From assembly GCA_028023455.1 (NCBI GenBank), contig JAQFVV010006507.1, forward strand, positions 930,001 through 994,000: 64,000 nucleotides of DNA. The letters run 5' to 3'. The position numbers and the translations under genes are program-made. Positions 49,824 through 61,807 of the stretch are shown here, one piece after another (position 1 is the first letter of the stretch; each line of letters starts with the position of its first letter). The notes under the pieces are model-generated. The model was not told the DNA's origin. It did not search any database and was given only the letters and a program-made list of their open reading frames with translations. The stretch is from Epiperipatus broadwayi. Its lineage: Eukaryota > Onychophora > Udeonychophora > Euonychophora > Peripatidae.

Positions 49824-51183
49824 CACCTGGGTCTCTTTTTACGCGGACTTATTTAACACGATTTTGAAGTTACGCGATTCCATGTTTCACCGGAAGTCAA
49901 ACTTCAATAATGCACTATTACTTTAAATAATAAATTTCGAGCACTTACGTTATATTGAAAGGAATAGCACATTATTGGAATTCGACTTTCATCTTAGTAA
50001 TTTCAATATTTTCAGTGCTTTATAATAGTCAGATTTTATGTAATAATGAAATTAAAATCATGATTTCTATATTTTATGTTTACACACATTAAATTTTACA
50101 AGATTATAATGTAAATTTGTTCAAACATTGTGTGTGTTAATTTTACATTTTAAATCACATTCTGTTTTTGCTTTTTAAAAAATAATGTAATCAATTCTTA
50201 ATCATTTAGTGTCCGCAAGTTTATTTTTAAAAAGTGAGTAATAAGCAGTGAAACGAAATTTGATTTTTAAATGGAATTGAAAATTAAAAAATTAAAGACA
50301 AAAATAAAAGTTTAGATACAGAAGAAAATGTAGAAATACATAATGAAACAGAAGTGGAACCTGTTCCTTTCACTGCAAAAATGATTCGAGACGTCTTCAA
50401 CTTTGTAATCAGTTGGCAAATTATTTTCTTATAAATGACACTAATCATGAATGTGCTCTTAAATTCCAATGAGAGCTAAATGGTTGTATGTCTGGTATTG
50501 CATTCATAAACAATTAATAAAATCATCATCTCAAAAATTAATTACTAATTATGTTGTCACCAGAAAACAACACAACATGAGAGTGACGTTGCTGCTAGTT
50601 ATATTTTCTCTTGTGGAGAATCTGTTTTTTTACCAATTTGCAAACGAACCTGTTTAACGGCTGTAATGTATTCACTAATTATTTCCATTCTACATTTTAA
50701 AGTTTGTACTTTCTACATATTTTATTTATACAAATTCAAGTTTAACATACACATATATATATCTACTTCTGGAGTAATATTTATAAAAGTTTTTAATTAC
50801 ATAATAATATTTATAAATGTTTTATTTACATTGTTAAACACAACAACGGCAAATAGCGATAATAATTAAAACATGTATAAAAAAATGTAAATTATGCATA
50901 AAAATATATTGTTTTGAATAAAATTAAATATTATAGTTAAAAAAAGTTTGTCTAGTATCAATTTTTTTCAAATTTGGAATTTTTTATTAGTCATATTTTA
51001 TTTCCTTTTTTTTTGCGCGAATTTTAAAGTAATTTTACATTGGTGCTTTGCTTTTGTGCGAATTTTGAAAAATCACAGACTGCATCCCCCCTTTTTCAAT
51101 GTAAGTTATGTCGATTTTTGCATGATTTCGTTTGTGCATGTTTTCTGAGGAACCTATCTATCATGTAAAATGAGTCCCAGGTG
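49824..51183 (+). mobile_element. Tc1/mariner pogo (Tigger)-like DNA transposon, decayed
   Basis: Terminal inverted repeats CACCTGGGTCTCTTTTTAC and, at the other end, the complement of CACCTGGGACTCATTTTAC match at 17 of 19 bases. They are flanked by TA on both sides (49822-49823, 51184-51185), the target duplication of this superfamily. Subterminal motifs TTACGCG at the left and GCGCGAATTTT/GTGCGAATTTT at the right fit pogo-type ends. Only the C-terminal part of the transposase is readable (50290-50570). Confidence 0.75.
50290..50570 (+). pseudogene. Tigger-like transposase C-terminal remnant
   Basis: One frame reads EVEPVPFTAKMIRDVFN, then a shifted frame reads LANYFLINDTNHECALKFQ, a stop, and ELNGCMSGI. 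A frame-shifted KSSSQKLITNYV-like end follows. The acidic linker plus FTA..IR.VF, a two-helix piece and a basic ITNYF-like end resemble the C-terminus of pogo/Tigger transposases. The DDE catalytic core is not present. Confidence 0.5.
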
Positions 51184-51339
51184 TAGTTATGGATAAGGAA
51201 TTTAGATGAAAATTATAAAATTATATAAAGAGTGGTTTATATTGTAAATTTATGTTGATAAAATTATTAAGAAAAGGGACTTAGAAGTAGATATAGACAA
51301 AAAAATACCCACTCCTTTAGGTGAGGTTAATGTTAGTGA

Positions 51340-53290
51340 GATGAATAAAGACAAAAGTGGAGAAAATATTAACCCTTGAAGTAGTTATTAACAATCCTCA
51401 AAATGTAGATATGATGCAAATGTTATTAAGTAAATTTGAATCTATAGATAATCAATTTAAATCTATGAATAGTAGAATGAAAAAAGTATTAAAAGAATGG
51501 AAGAAAATAAAAAAAAAATGGAAGAAAATTGTAAATCCTTGATTAATAAAATGGAAAAAGCAATACATCTGTACATAGTAGATTTGAATTTATGAATAGT
51601 AAAATGGAAAAAATATTAAATCTTTTAATGAAAACATGAATAAATCTTAAGATAGTAAGTTGGACTTAATTAATAATAAAATGAGAGAAAATAATAGCAA
51701 ATTAGATTACTTGAGACAGGAAAGTAAACAAGCTATTGACATTAGTAAATAATAAGTTAGAAGCAAATAGTAAGACTGTAGAATTTTTTATAGATGAGTT
51801 ATTATAATTTAAGATTTAACAAAAATAAGGAGGCAATAAGGTCCTTAAACATAGAAGTACTCCAATCAGATAATAAGCATCAGGAGATTTTAGATCAAAC
51901 ATTTAAGAATTTACTGATAATACTATCAGGAAATTTAAAAATCATTTTGAGGAAGCTGTAAAATAATGTAAACTTAATAATGAGACTATAAACCAAAAGA
52001 CAGAGAATTCCCATTTGACTTTAATCGAATATATACAAGAAGTTAAATCTCATGTAAAATAAATTACTGAAAAAATAGAAGTAATAAAAAAAATGAATCA
52101 AAATAATGCAAAATTGAAAGAAGAAGTCAAAAGAGAATTAATTAAAAAGTTACAGGGGATAGACATTTATAAACCAGATGAGCAGAAAAATTGATTCAAA
52201 ATAGGTGAAATTATAAATGATTACAAAAAATTTCTAAGAAACGGGTTGAAAAGCAAAATAATCTTTTAGAAAAAAATAATGAGTATAAAGAAATATTACA
52301 TCAAAATTTGGATAAATTCAAGTTAGACAAATAGAAGAAGTTACAGCATTTGTATACTCAGATGAAAAAGATAAAAATTACTAATGATAGCAAGGTTGAG
52401 AAAGATAGGGACACTTTTTGTAGCCAAACAAAAAGTTATACTAATCTGAAAGTTGTGTTATAACTGATTATCCTAGAAAGCATGAAGGTCATAATTTAGT
52501 TAGTCATAGTGCCATGAAAAAAATAGTGTTAACACAATTGAAAGAGTTAATAGAAGGAGAAAACTGTTCCAATAATTCTATGGCATTGTGATTCATGAAA
52601 ATAAAACTATTCTGAGATGATTATATGGAAAATATTTCTGAATACTTAAATAACATTGAGGAGGTATTTTCTTTATTTTTTAATCAGAGAAAAATTAGCT
52701 ATATCAACTAATTATTTCTATGCAATTTCTAAAGATTAGTTGTAATTTTTATTTGAAAGACCAAACACTTATAGTGATTTTAAGTACAAACTATTAGCAA
52801 ATTTTTGGGATAGCAATAAACAGGGCAGTATTTGCTATCAAATAACACAGAAAATGTGCCATGCAAATAAGAAAGCTATATTAAGTTCTTCAGAAGTCAG
52901 GCTGTAAACTGCTTTTCCATTGTTTAAAATCAAATAGTCTGTATCATTAGGCTCAATTTATTACAGAACAGAGCAAATTCTTATCATGGCAGAACAGATA
53001 TACTATAAAAGAAGTGCCTGAAATTCTGGATGTATTAGAAAGAACTGAAAGTTATACTAATAGCTAGCTAAGGTAATTAAAATATAATGTTAGCTATGTG
53101 GTATTTAATGTAAATTTAAATTGTAATTGGTCATATGGTTTTAGTCATAATAAGAAATATAACAGTAGTAATAGATCTAGGATGTCTCTTTACATTAGAA
53201 TGCATAGTAAATGTAATAAATCAAATATGAGCCAAGTAGCTCAAAGTAACCAACCCTCCATTAATAGTATAACCACAATATTATAAAGGC
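51340..53290 (+). pseudogene. gag remnant of C
   Basis: An N-terminal coiled coil is readable from 51357 (MMQMLLSKFESIDNQFKSMN) with Lys-rich repeats, followed by many short coiled-coil pieces. The capsid block at 52620-52870 reads ENISEYLNNIEEVFSLFF, LAISTNYFYA-like residues, and then TYSDFKY and ANFWDSNKQG. These align with the capsid of element A (NPHEYLQNLDELF, YGDFKYLMLASFWGEDRQ). Stops and shifts are frequent. Confidence 0.7.
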
Positions 53291-53499
53291 CTTTAGAAAA
53301 AGGGAAATATAAGACCACAAATATAAAATAAAGAAGTCTTTGTACCTATGTTCCTCTTTGCAAGGACTGTACTGATAAAATGGGAAACAATGAGATGTTG
53401 ATGCTCAACACTTTACACTTAGACATGGATTATTTAGAACATTTTACTATAGGGAAACTATCCATAGCATATCACTGTCCCATCATTATTTTATTAATG

Positions 53500-54020
53500 A
53501 ACTGAAAATTGAAGGCTTAATTGACTGTGGAAACAAAGCTTAATTATAATGATATTTTATTTATAAAGGGAAATGCATCTTCATTGTCAGTAAAGCTAAT
53601 CCAAGTCACCCTAGCAAATTGAAAGTAAACCAAGTTGTTTCACATACAAATCTGGGTTATCTTCACTATAAATAACACCAAATTTAGGCATGTTTTTCTT
53701 ATTATTATTATTGAACAAATACATGAAGCCATAATAGGTGCTGACTTCATAGTCTTGAATAATTGTAACATCAATTTTTGTAACAAAATTTTTATTCATA
53801 AAGATAAAAGGCTTGAGATTAAATATGATATGCATGACCTTTGTAATCAATTACTATGCATCCATAATACATTAATTGATGCCAGAATAAAGGCTAAAAT
53901 TGATCACTTTTATGTAGAGAATTTTAAGTTTGGTGACAATTTGTATCAGTTAATGTATAACTTTAAAAGCATGTTTTCAAATATCCCTGGTATAAAAATG
54001 ATATTCCCCCAGGGTTAAGT
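53500..54020 (+). pseudogene. protease remnant of C
   Basis: The active site reads LIDCGNKA near 53519 instead of DSG/DTG, so the catalytic triad is altered. The second motif is well kept: IHEAIIGADFIVLNNCNINF at about 53720-53780, matching IHEAIIGSDFMTLNNCYINY of element A. An open frame of 127 codons spans 53635-54018 and leads into FKSMFSNIPGI, the RT start. Confidence 0.78.
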
Positions 54021-54024
54021 TGAA

Positions 54025-55290
54025 GACTAATGATCATTTCCAACAAAGAATGTGTCCAATTCCTTACCAATATCAGGAAAAAATACAAGATTAATTAGAT
54101 CAAATTCTAGAATGGAAAATAATTAAGAAATGGCTTTTTTCTTATGTAAACCCTTTGGTTATTATAAAGAAGAAGAATAACACTTTTAGAGTTTGTTTAG
54201 ATTCTCATATGCTTAATCAAATGACAATTCATGAATGTCACATTCCTCTTCCTCAACCTATACATGAGCTCCTAATGAAATATCATAAAAGGACAATTTT
54301 TTCAACATGTGATTAGATAGCTAGTTATTGGCAGATACAATTGCATGAGGTTGATCAGAAATATATATCATTGTATTTTAAGGGACAGTCATAAGTTATT
54401 AGGTGTATTCTCTTTGGCCTCATCAACAGCAATTTTGGATTTATCAGATATTTGTAAATGATTTTTTCAAAGCAATTAAAGATAAAAATATTATATATGT
54501 GGATAATATTGTTGTTGTTTCTAGTAGTTTAACAGAACATCTGGAATATTTAGAAATATTTTTTAAAGAATGTTTCTCCAAAAATGTGTCAAATGTAATC
54601 TGTCAAAGTGTACAATAGCAGCAAAAGATATTACATTTCTGGGCCATTTAATTAATGAACATGAAATATAACCCCATCCAGAAAGATTGCAGCTATTCAA
54701 TGCTTTCCATGCTAAAGACAGTAAAACAATTGCCATAAATTCTATGAGAAAATTGTTGAAAACACTATATATTTGTCCAAGTTGTTGAAAAAAATTAAAA
54801 GTGGTGGTAACATTTGAATTCAACAGAATTAAACATTTTTTTAAAACGTGATTTCATAATATCCTGACTTTACAAAGATAGTTTTATTTGGATACATAGC
54901 AATTACTATGATTTGGGAGTGGGTTTTATATCAACTTGATGAGGATCAGGTGCCTCAGCTATTGTACTTTTTAATTTTGCACTTGGCTAGTTGAATTATT
55001 TTACTAGTGAAAAAGAGACTCTAGCTGTTGTCTGGAAATTCCAGAAATTGCACCAGTTTTTTTCTAGGCTCAGAGGTAATTGTTCTATCAGATCATAGGA
55101 GTTTGGAATTTTTGAATTGTAGTTAGTCATAGTTATCTCAGTAATGAGATACTCATGAGGTGGGAGCTTGTATCTCCAATAATATAATTATAGAGTTCTC
55201 AATATTGAAAAGAGAAAGAATATGTCTGCAGATGTTCTTAGCCACCACACCATTTGTCTGGTATCACAACACCCTAATACTCAAACACCA
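54025..55290 (+). pseudogene. RT and RNase H remnant of C, catalytic Asp replaced
   Basis: Pieces: YVNPLVIIKKKNNTFRVCLD near 54145, ASYWQIQLHEVDQKY near 54325, LFGLINSNFGF near 54410, then the palm box IIYVDNIVVVSS at 54490-54525 where YVDD is expected (Asp to Asn). ITFLGHLINEHE follows, and for RNase H SEKETLAVVWKFQKL near 55010. Stops in most pieces. Two independent losses of function are present. Confidence 0.8.
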
Positions 55291-55379
55291 TTATTAGCAA
55301 TATAAATTTAGTTATGGGTGAATTCATAGTTAATGATTATAATCATGTCACAATGATTCAAAGTTAGAATAAGAAATTA

Positions 55380-56139
55380 AATAGGATAATAACTAGCATA
55401 AAAGTCATGATAATATAAATAGTATTAGTAAATAAGTAAAAATATTTGTAAAAAGTATAAAATATATCAAAAATTTTTGATGTATAAAGTTTGATCTAAT
55501 CACGGTGAATCATGAAAAGTTGTAGTACCTCAATTCTTTGTTGATAAACTAATTGTGTATACACACAGTAACTATGGGTATTACAGTGCTCCTAAGATTA
55601 CGTATCTGCTTAAATCAATATTTTATTAGCATAAAATGTATTGCAAGATAATTAATAAGATTAAGACTTGTAATGTTTCCTTGAAATCCAAGGATTGAGT
55701 CAATATTATGCAGTTGTACTATAGCCTATAATCCTTAGTAGACCAAATGAGTTATTATTGATCAATTTTTATGAATGTCTCCCAGCATTCAACTGTCCAA
55801 AGTTTACAGTATTTATATATGATGTGTTTACTAAGTTAGTAGTAGCTTATCCTATACCTAAAAGTAATGCCAATAATGTGACCAAATGTTTAGTAGAAAA
55901 TTTTTTGTCTAGTGGAAAATCCTGAAATAATTCTGATGAATTATGCAACTGTCTTTATGTCAAATAAATAAGATAGTTAAATTTGAACTCAGAACCTCAA
56001 CACATGGTGAGCTTTATAAGAACCTACAGTCTAATCCCTGAAAATGTGTACATGTGGACGTTTCACAGATTATTCGGGATATATGTAGCTGTTAATCACA
56101 GACAATGGGTTCATAAACTTTCTGAGGTAAACATTGTAA
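55380..56139 (+). pseudogene. integrase remnant of C
   Basis: The zinc region HSNYGYYSAPKITYLLKS near 55565 keeps only part of the HHCC set (the CxxC reads CNVS). The core shows FTVFIYDVFTKLVVAYPIPK near 55805-55860, parallel to ILVMYDVFTKYVSAYPVPK of element A. The last recognisable part is RLFGIYVAVNHRQWVHKL near 56070-56120. Homology stops at 56139. Confidence 0.72.
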
Positions 56140-56354
56140 TGGTCAGGTTTGTACATTTGCTCAACAGACTGAGAGTCCATGCCAGAGAACCAAAAGCTGA
56201 CCAAGTCGGGGATAGTAATACCCTACATCTGATCATACCTTAACTCTCTCACTCGTGCTTCCAAGTCAACCCATCGCGAATGACATGCCTGAGGTTACAC
56301 TTGATATCTCTTTGATCACATTCCAGCAATAGCAAAGCAGTAAAACATGAGACA
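56140..56354 (-). repeat. 215 bp LTR of a different LTR element
   Basis: Bounded by TG at 56140 and CA at 56354 on the plus strand. On the minus strand a purine tract GGGGGGAA (56355-56362) directly precedes its start TGTCTCATG. It interrupts the integrase of remnant C. It would be the 3' LTR of a minus-strand element whose interior lies to the right; the matching 5' LTR is not in the window. Confidence 0.55.
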
Positions 56355-56362
56355 TTCCCCCC

Positions 56363-56513
56363 TATTACATATTCTATTATAAAACTTAACGACTGATTCA
56401 TAAGATAATGAGCAAGTAATGAGACTGAGACAAATTTATATTTCATAAATTTAATATAACATTTAATAAATACTAAAGCATAGTAACTGGTGTATAGCTA
56501 GCTCACACGCAGG
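56363..56513. other. non-coding DNA
   Basis: Possibly interior of the element whose LTR is at 56140-56354. No coding signature. Confidence 0.4.
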
Positions 56514-56715
56514 TGAGTGGATTTTCAGGGTTATAAAATAAAATTACAAGCAATGAGTGGATTTTCAGAGTTATAAAATAATATTACAAAGCAATGGATT
56601 CTCTAGGTTATCAAATAATATTACAAAGCAATGAGTGGATTCTCTAGGTTATCAAATAATATCACAAGGCAATGAGTGAATTCTTGAGTTATAAAATAAT
56701 ATCACAAAGCAATGG
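56514..56715. repeat. minisatellite, five units of about 40 bases
   Basis: Each unit has the pattern AATGAGTGGATT-CT/TC-AGGTTAT-AAATAATATTACAAAGC, with the third unit shortened. Divergence between units is low. Confidence 0.9.
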
Positions 56716-57250
56716 GCTTTTTAATAAGCTTATGTCATCTTTCATGTTTTAATTCACGCTATGTTTTATAGATTTGGAATCGGTTATAATTAGCTAGAGT
56801 GATCGATTTATGGATAAATGATAGAGATTATATTATTAAGTTCATATCATTGTTACTAAGTTTAAGTTTATATTATAATTACTAAGTTTAAGATTATATT
56901 ATAAAAATATTCAAAATCATATTATAGAGACATTTGCAGGATATATAATTGTTATACGGATAAACACATTAAATCAGACTCTAATTCGGATCAAAGCCGA
57001 AGTTACTTTCTAGGGAAGTTGAACTGAGACGTGATGGCAGTGGAACGTTAGATTCTAGTGCATTAGAAACTAGAGTATCAGATAAGTGCGACTCGAATGC
57101 ATTCTTAATGGGGTTTATTACCTAGTAAATGATTCCCTAACCGATCTGCTTGCTATAATGGAAGAGGCCTTTTAATTAAGTGAACAAAAGAATGGCTTAT
57201 GAGCCTTTTGGAAACACTTTGGTTCCGTTAAGTACAAGTAACTGTCACAT

Positions 57251-57325
57251 TTGCCTAAACTTTCGAGGCGTGACTTGATGAAATACGAAGAATTGTCGCA
57301 GTTGCCTAAACTTTCGAGGCGTGAC
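57251..57325. repeat. 24-base direct repeat pair
   Basis: TGCCTAAACTTTCGAGGCGT occurs twice, at about 57256 and 57302, each followed by GACT. The 46-base spacing and higher G+C than the surroundings set it apart. No coding frame. Confidence 0.85.
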
Positions 57326-57769
57326 TGGACGTTGAACAATCTTGAGATGGGCCATTATATACATAGCAAGTAGATGTGCATATTTATGCAAATTAGCAAT
57401 ACATTCGCAACGCTAAATTAATATTTTATAAATTAATTACGCCAAAATCTTAGCTTCTTCGTGCTAAAACCACTGGTCAGTTCATAAATGAGCTTATTAA
57501 ATTATTTGATAAAAGCGATAATGAGAATCTGATCTAAGGTTTTTTCTACATAGCTACTTATTTTCTAATTCGAAGTTATAACAAACTTAAGATTTTTTAG
57601 ATCTGAGAACATTAGTTATATGTAGTATAACCAGATCTAATATCAAACTGATTTTTAAATAATAAAATATGAGTTATAAACTAGCTCATGCAAATTATTG
57701 ATTTATAAATAAATTACTCATCTTAAATAATTCATTAAAATAGATCTTACTAATAATGCAAAATCTTTT

Positions 57770-58075
57770 GAATAGCGAATGCAGACCTACATTTTAAATA
57801 GCTTGTGTAAAATATACTTTTTCAAATAACTGGCAAAATACATATTTTAAATCACTTACGCAAATATAATTCTTAAATAATCTGGGCAAAAATATGAGTT
57901 TTAAATAATATACGCAAAATATACATTTAATTAACTTTAGCAAAAGATTTTCATTTTAAGGAACTTAACAAAACATTTTCACTTTAGATAACTTGAGAAA
58001 AGATGCGTTTTAAATAATATAAGCTAAATATACATTTTAAATAACTTTAGCAAAAGATTTTAAATAACTTGTTCG
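57770..58075. repeat. diverged minisatellite, unit about 35-40 bases
   Basis: Recurring ATACATTTTAAATAACTT-GCAAAA motifs, seven or more, with many substitutions and indels. Confidence 0.6.
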
Positions 58076-58089
58076 GGCATTATAAATAC

Positions 58090-59667
58090 TGATTCACTCT
58101 AGCATAAATAAGTTTTATTTCAGAAAGAAGTTTTGGCTATATTCTTTATATCGCAATACTCTGATATACTAAAAGTGATTAGTCACTCCCCTCCCCCGAT
58201 AATTTATTAACACACAAGACTTCATTCTTATAAAAACACAGCATAAATCAATGAACATGAACTTAAAACTATAGATAGATGACATAAGAATAAATTGCAT
58301 AAACAATCAATAAGATTTATAAATTAGAAATGAATTTCTTGTATGGATTTATAGAAACTATATGTTTAGGATTATTTAAAATTATTAATGAACAACGACT
58401 ACTTAAAATTATTAATGATCAAGCAAGAATTTGAAGAGTGTTCTAAGATTTAAACAGATTTAAGATAAACATTTTAATTGAACATTTAGAAAATATAATT
58501 AATTATGTGATTTAGTTAGCTAGCTTTCATTTAGGGTACGTTTTAGTTATGAGATTTAATATGTCAGAAAGGATTTACCGGCAAAGTCTCTTTTAAAGCA
58601 TTGTTTCCATGTGCTTCTCACTATATTCAGTCAGTCTGGGCTTCTCTTAGGTTTTAGTCTGGATGTAACTTCCGCAAATTTATTTCTGTGGCAGCTTTCC
58701 CCATTTCTCTGGTCAGGAACTCTCTGATCTCTCACGTACAGCTTCTTTCTTACTGTGATGGGCATGGTGGAGGTTTTCTCACATCGGTAGCCACTCGTGG
58801 AAGAGAAAATGGCTGTCTCTTTGTCTTCTAGCCAACGATAATCTTGGTAGCAGCTTGGATGGTAGTTTTTTAAGGTTTAGCTTTTTAAAATGGTGGAAAC
58901 AGCTTTCTTACTGAACTTCAGATCTGTGGTCTTCGGAAATAATTTTGGCAGCAAATATAGTTTTCACAGCAACAGCAAAAACTTAACACGGATGATGACA
59001 GATGATGGAAGAGGTTTTGGTGGCTATTTGGGCCCCTTTTTATGCTATATTTTTGACAGTAGTAACCTTCTACTTTGAGTCATGCCACATCACAAGATGA
59101 CTAGTTCAAACTAGCCTTTAACCAAATATCCAGTTAGTAAAAATATTAAGTATATCTAAATCTGGTCTTGGTAAGACTCTATTGTTTTAATTGACGTCAT
59201 GGTAAAAAGATATATTTTCAAGAGAATGGTCACAAGCAATTTGTATAAATTTCTGTATAGATTTATGCCTGACTGAATATTATAATTGGTCTTGGTTATA
59301 ATTTTTAAATAGGTCAAATTTTAGCCAAAGATTTATTTTAAGAACGAAGTGTTAAAACTGATAAAACTTTCTGTTTGTAATTTTAAGCAAACAAAAGAAT
59401 TGAAAACTTGAAAATTATTTAAAATAAATACTGACATATATTTTAATTATACAGTTATGTTTATTTCAGTTTTAACAAATCTAACAGAATATGCTCGTAT
59501 ATAAATATTTGAGACTGTAATTTTATATTTATAGGAAGATTATATATGCACATACCCTGCTATATTATATGCACAAAGTTTTTAAAATTTTAAGAAATAC
59601 ACGCCATCTGAGTACAACAAATATATACTATTATCAAAGATAATAGGTAAAACAGGTGTAACCATTT

Positions 59668-59668
<1 letters not shown>
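58090..59668. other. unassigned region, partly G+C-richer
   Basis: 58590-59080 has clearly higher G+C than the surroundings and may belong to the interior or an LTR of an element; I recognise no protein in it. The open frame at 58890-59078 has no family signature. The rest is AT-rich without features. Confidence 0.4.

Positions 59669-59711
<43 letters not shown>
59669..59711. repeat. (TA)n, left flank of element D
   Basis: TA run ending at the LTR start TGTACC. Confidence 0.9.
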
Positions 59712-59714
<3 letters not shown>

Positions 59715-61242
59715 ACCTATATTGATATAGGCACATATAATTAAAACAATCGTTCATAACAGAAAAACATAAAATTAAATGTCGAAGAGTTTATTGCAGT
59801 TTGTTTTAGAAAAGGATAAGAATCAAATAGTTTTCTAATGTTAGTTTTGAAATAAAAAAGCTACAATTAATTAATCAGAAGGGGAGAGGGGTGTTTTATT
59901 AGAGAAATTAAACTAAGGGTTATAAAAGGAAGTAAAGAGTTTTTATTAGTATTCGTAAAAATATAATTTAAATAGTTAAAACATACAAATCTCTTTTCAT
60001 TCAAGTTTAATTAAAGAAAAAATAATGTTAAAACTAAATAGTAAATTGTATTAAAAATATATGTGCGTATATATGTGCGATTTGTTAATAAATGAAATGT
60101 ATGCAAAATAAAAGAAGATTATCATTAAAACCACAGCAATGGCTATTAATAAAATAAAACAACATGTTTTGTTGCATGGCTATTACTAATTAAGCAATCT
60201 TCCAAAACACATTTATCAAATGATTATCATTGGAATTTGACAACAGATCTTTGCCAGAGATATTAGAAAGACAACAAGGCGCAGGTATAAATAGACTTTT
60301 TTTTATCGGACAGTAATGAGTTCACAAAAGTAATTGAGTAGTGCAGTTCAGAAATTAATTGAGCAGTTAACAAACAAAATGCTGTGTTGAGAAGATCTTG
60401 GGAACACACGTTTATCTCCAGCCCAGATGTCCTAGAAAACAGCAGATCTGCCTGTGAAATAATGTCAGCTTAACATCTTAGAAAATCTCTGTCAGTATCT
60501 ATTTGTCTCCGATAGTAATAATTGTGAAAATCAGAAAACTCAGCAAGGAAACATCCCAGCCGGTTGGTAAGCATTCATAATGGAACATTTTCACTGAAAG
60601 CAGCCTCCAAAGAACAAAATTCTACATCAACATTCAAAAGCCTAGGTAAAACATTTGCTTATTTCATTTATACTGTAATAGCCATTGCATTGCATTAATT
60701 CATACGAATCTTTCAAGAGCCTAATTATATGAACTCTATATCATACATAAATGAACTATTGATGTGTGTGATTAAATTTCAAATGCTATGTAATATTTTA
60801 TTATTATTATTATTATTATGTGTGTGCACGAGTTAATTGATCCTTATATCAATATTATTGGTTAAATTAGATAAATACCAGTGTTCCATTATGAAAATAT
60901 ACAAGAATATTTAAACTAGTTTAGAAATGTTAATTTAAAAATATGCGTGTGTTTTTATTAGAATTATAAAATGTTTAAATTTAGTAAATAAATGTTAGTT
61001 AATAAATTGTCTTTAAAATTAAACTTTATTTGTTGGTCAATTCTTTTTATCAATTCTTTTTACCAAATTCTTTTATCAATTTTTTTTATAAATTCATTTT
61101 TACAATTCTTTTATCAAGTCTTAACCACTAATTATGTATAATCTATTAATGATTTCAAACAGCTGAGCTAGTCATGGATTTAGGCGTTGAAGTAGTGGCC
61201 ATTGCTCAAAGTGCGTTATTTATTCATCCTTGAATAAATAGC
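59712..61242 (+). repeat. 5' LTR of element D (~1.5 kb)
   Basis: Starts TGTACC; its end is placed at the primer site because the 3' copy is cut off. It contains a TATA box and, close to the end, AATAAATA that could serve as a poly(A) signal. The first ~115 bases align with 63883-64000 with one gap of about 20 bases. Confidence 0.7.
60286..60294 (+). promoter_or_regulatory. TATA box in the LTR of element D
   Basis: TATAAATAG follows a G+C-richer AAGGCGCAGG stretch. An initiator-like GACAGTAAT lies about 25-30 bases downstream. It is the best promoter candidate in this LTR. Confidence 0.5.
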
Positions 61243-61251
61243 TGGCGCCCA
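61243..61251 (+). promoter_or_regulatory. tRNA-Lys-like primer binding site, element D
   Basis: TGGCGCCCA, the first nine bases of the complement of animal tRNA-Lys; the match breaks after that (TGTT instead of ACGT). Confidence 0.65.
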
Positions 61252-61807
61252 TGTTTATACACAAACAAAAAAAGTGCTTTGGATGTGGTGTTCAACTCAA
61301 CAGCCGAGAAGAAGCTATGTCCTGGAAATGTAACGTTAGTTATATACTTTATAGCTATCGTTTGGGCATACATACTCTCCGAGTATGTTCTTCCATGCCT
61401 AAGAGACCGGTGTTTCGAATGAACATATTCAAACCCTGTTCAATGGCTTTACCCAATGTGGGCCAAACTTGTCATAAATGACAGTTAATTAAATACTTTG
61501 TTCTTGCTGAAAATAAAAATCTAAAAAGTTAAATTACATATGTAAAAGTGTTTTAATTTTTTTTTAAAAAAGAATTGACTGAAATTTTTTTTTTTTCAAA
61601 ATGAATAGAGATTTTGACATTTATGCTATCAAGTCAGAGTCAATTAGATGTTATGGGCAGAATTAAAGCATTAAGATCGGGTAGAGAAAAAGACTAAAAG
61701 GGTGGGGTTAGCATGAGTTTCCATCTTAGTAAGAAAATAAATAAATAAGTCGCAATTAAATTTAGTTTAACATAAGCACTAGTACTTTGAAATTAAAATT
61801 TTCGAAA
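61252..61807 (+). other. leader of element D, no gene
   Basis: The open frame at 61251-61481 starts inside the primer site and has no family signature. Confidence 0.5.

Larger units (their letters stand above)
51190..56139 (+). mobile_element. Ty3/gypsy remnant C, heavily decayed
   Basis: Gag, protease, RT, RNase H and integrase pieces follow in the normal order, each clearly homologous to element A but broken every 50-150 bases. No primer site, LTR terminus or polypurine tract is identifiable. It is cut at 56140 by another element's LTR. It is the oldest gypsy copy in the window by its decay. Confidence 0.8.

Noticed and set aside
53611-53850. Minus-strand frame in remnant C
   Set aside because: Antisense of the conserved protease piece.
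61251-61481. Cys-containing 76-codon frame after the element D primer site
   Set aside because: Starts in the primer site and lies in the leader; it shows no convincing domain.
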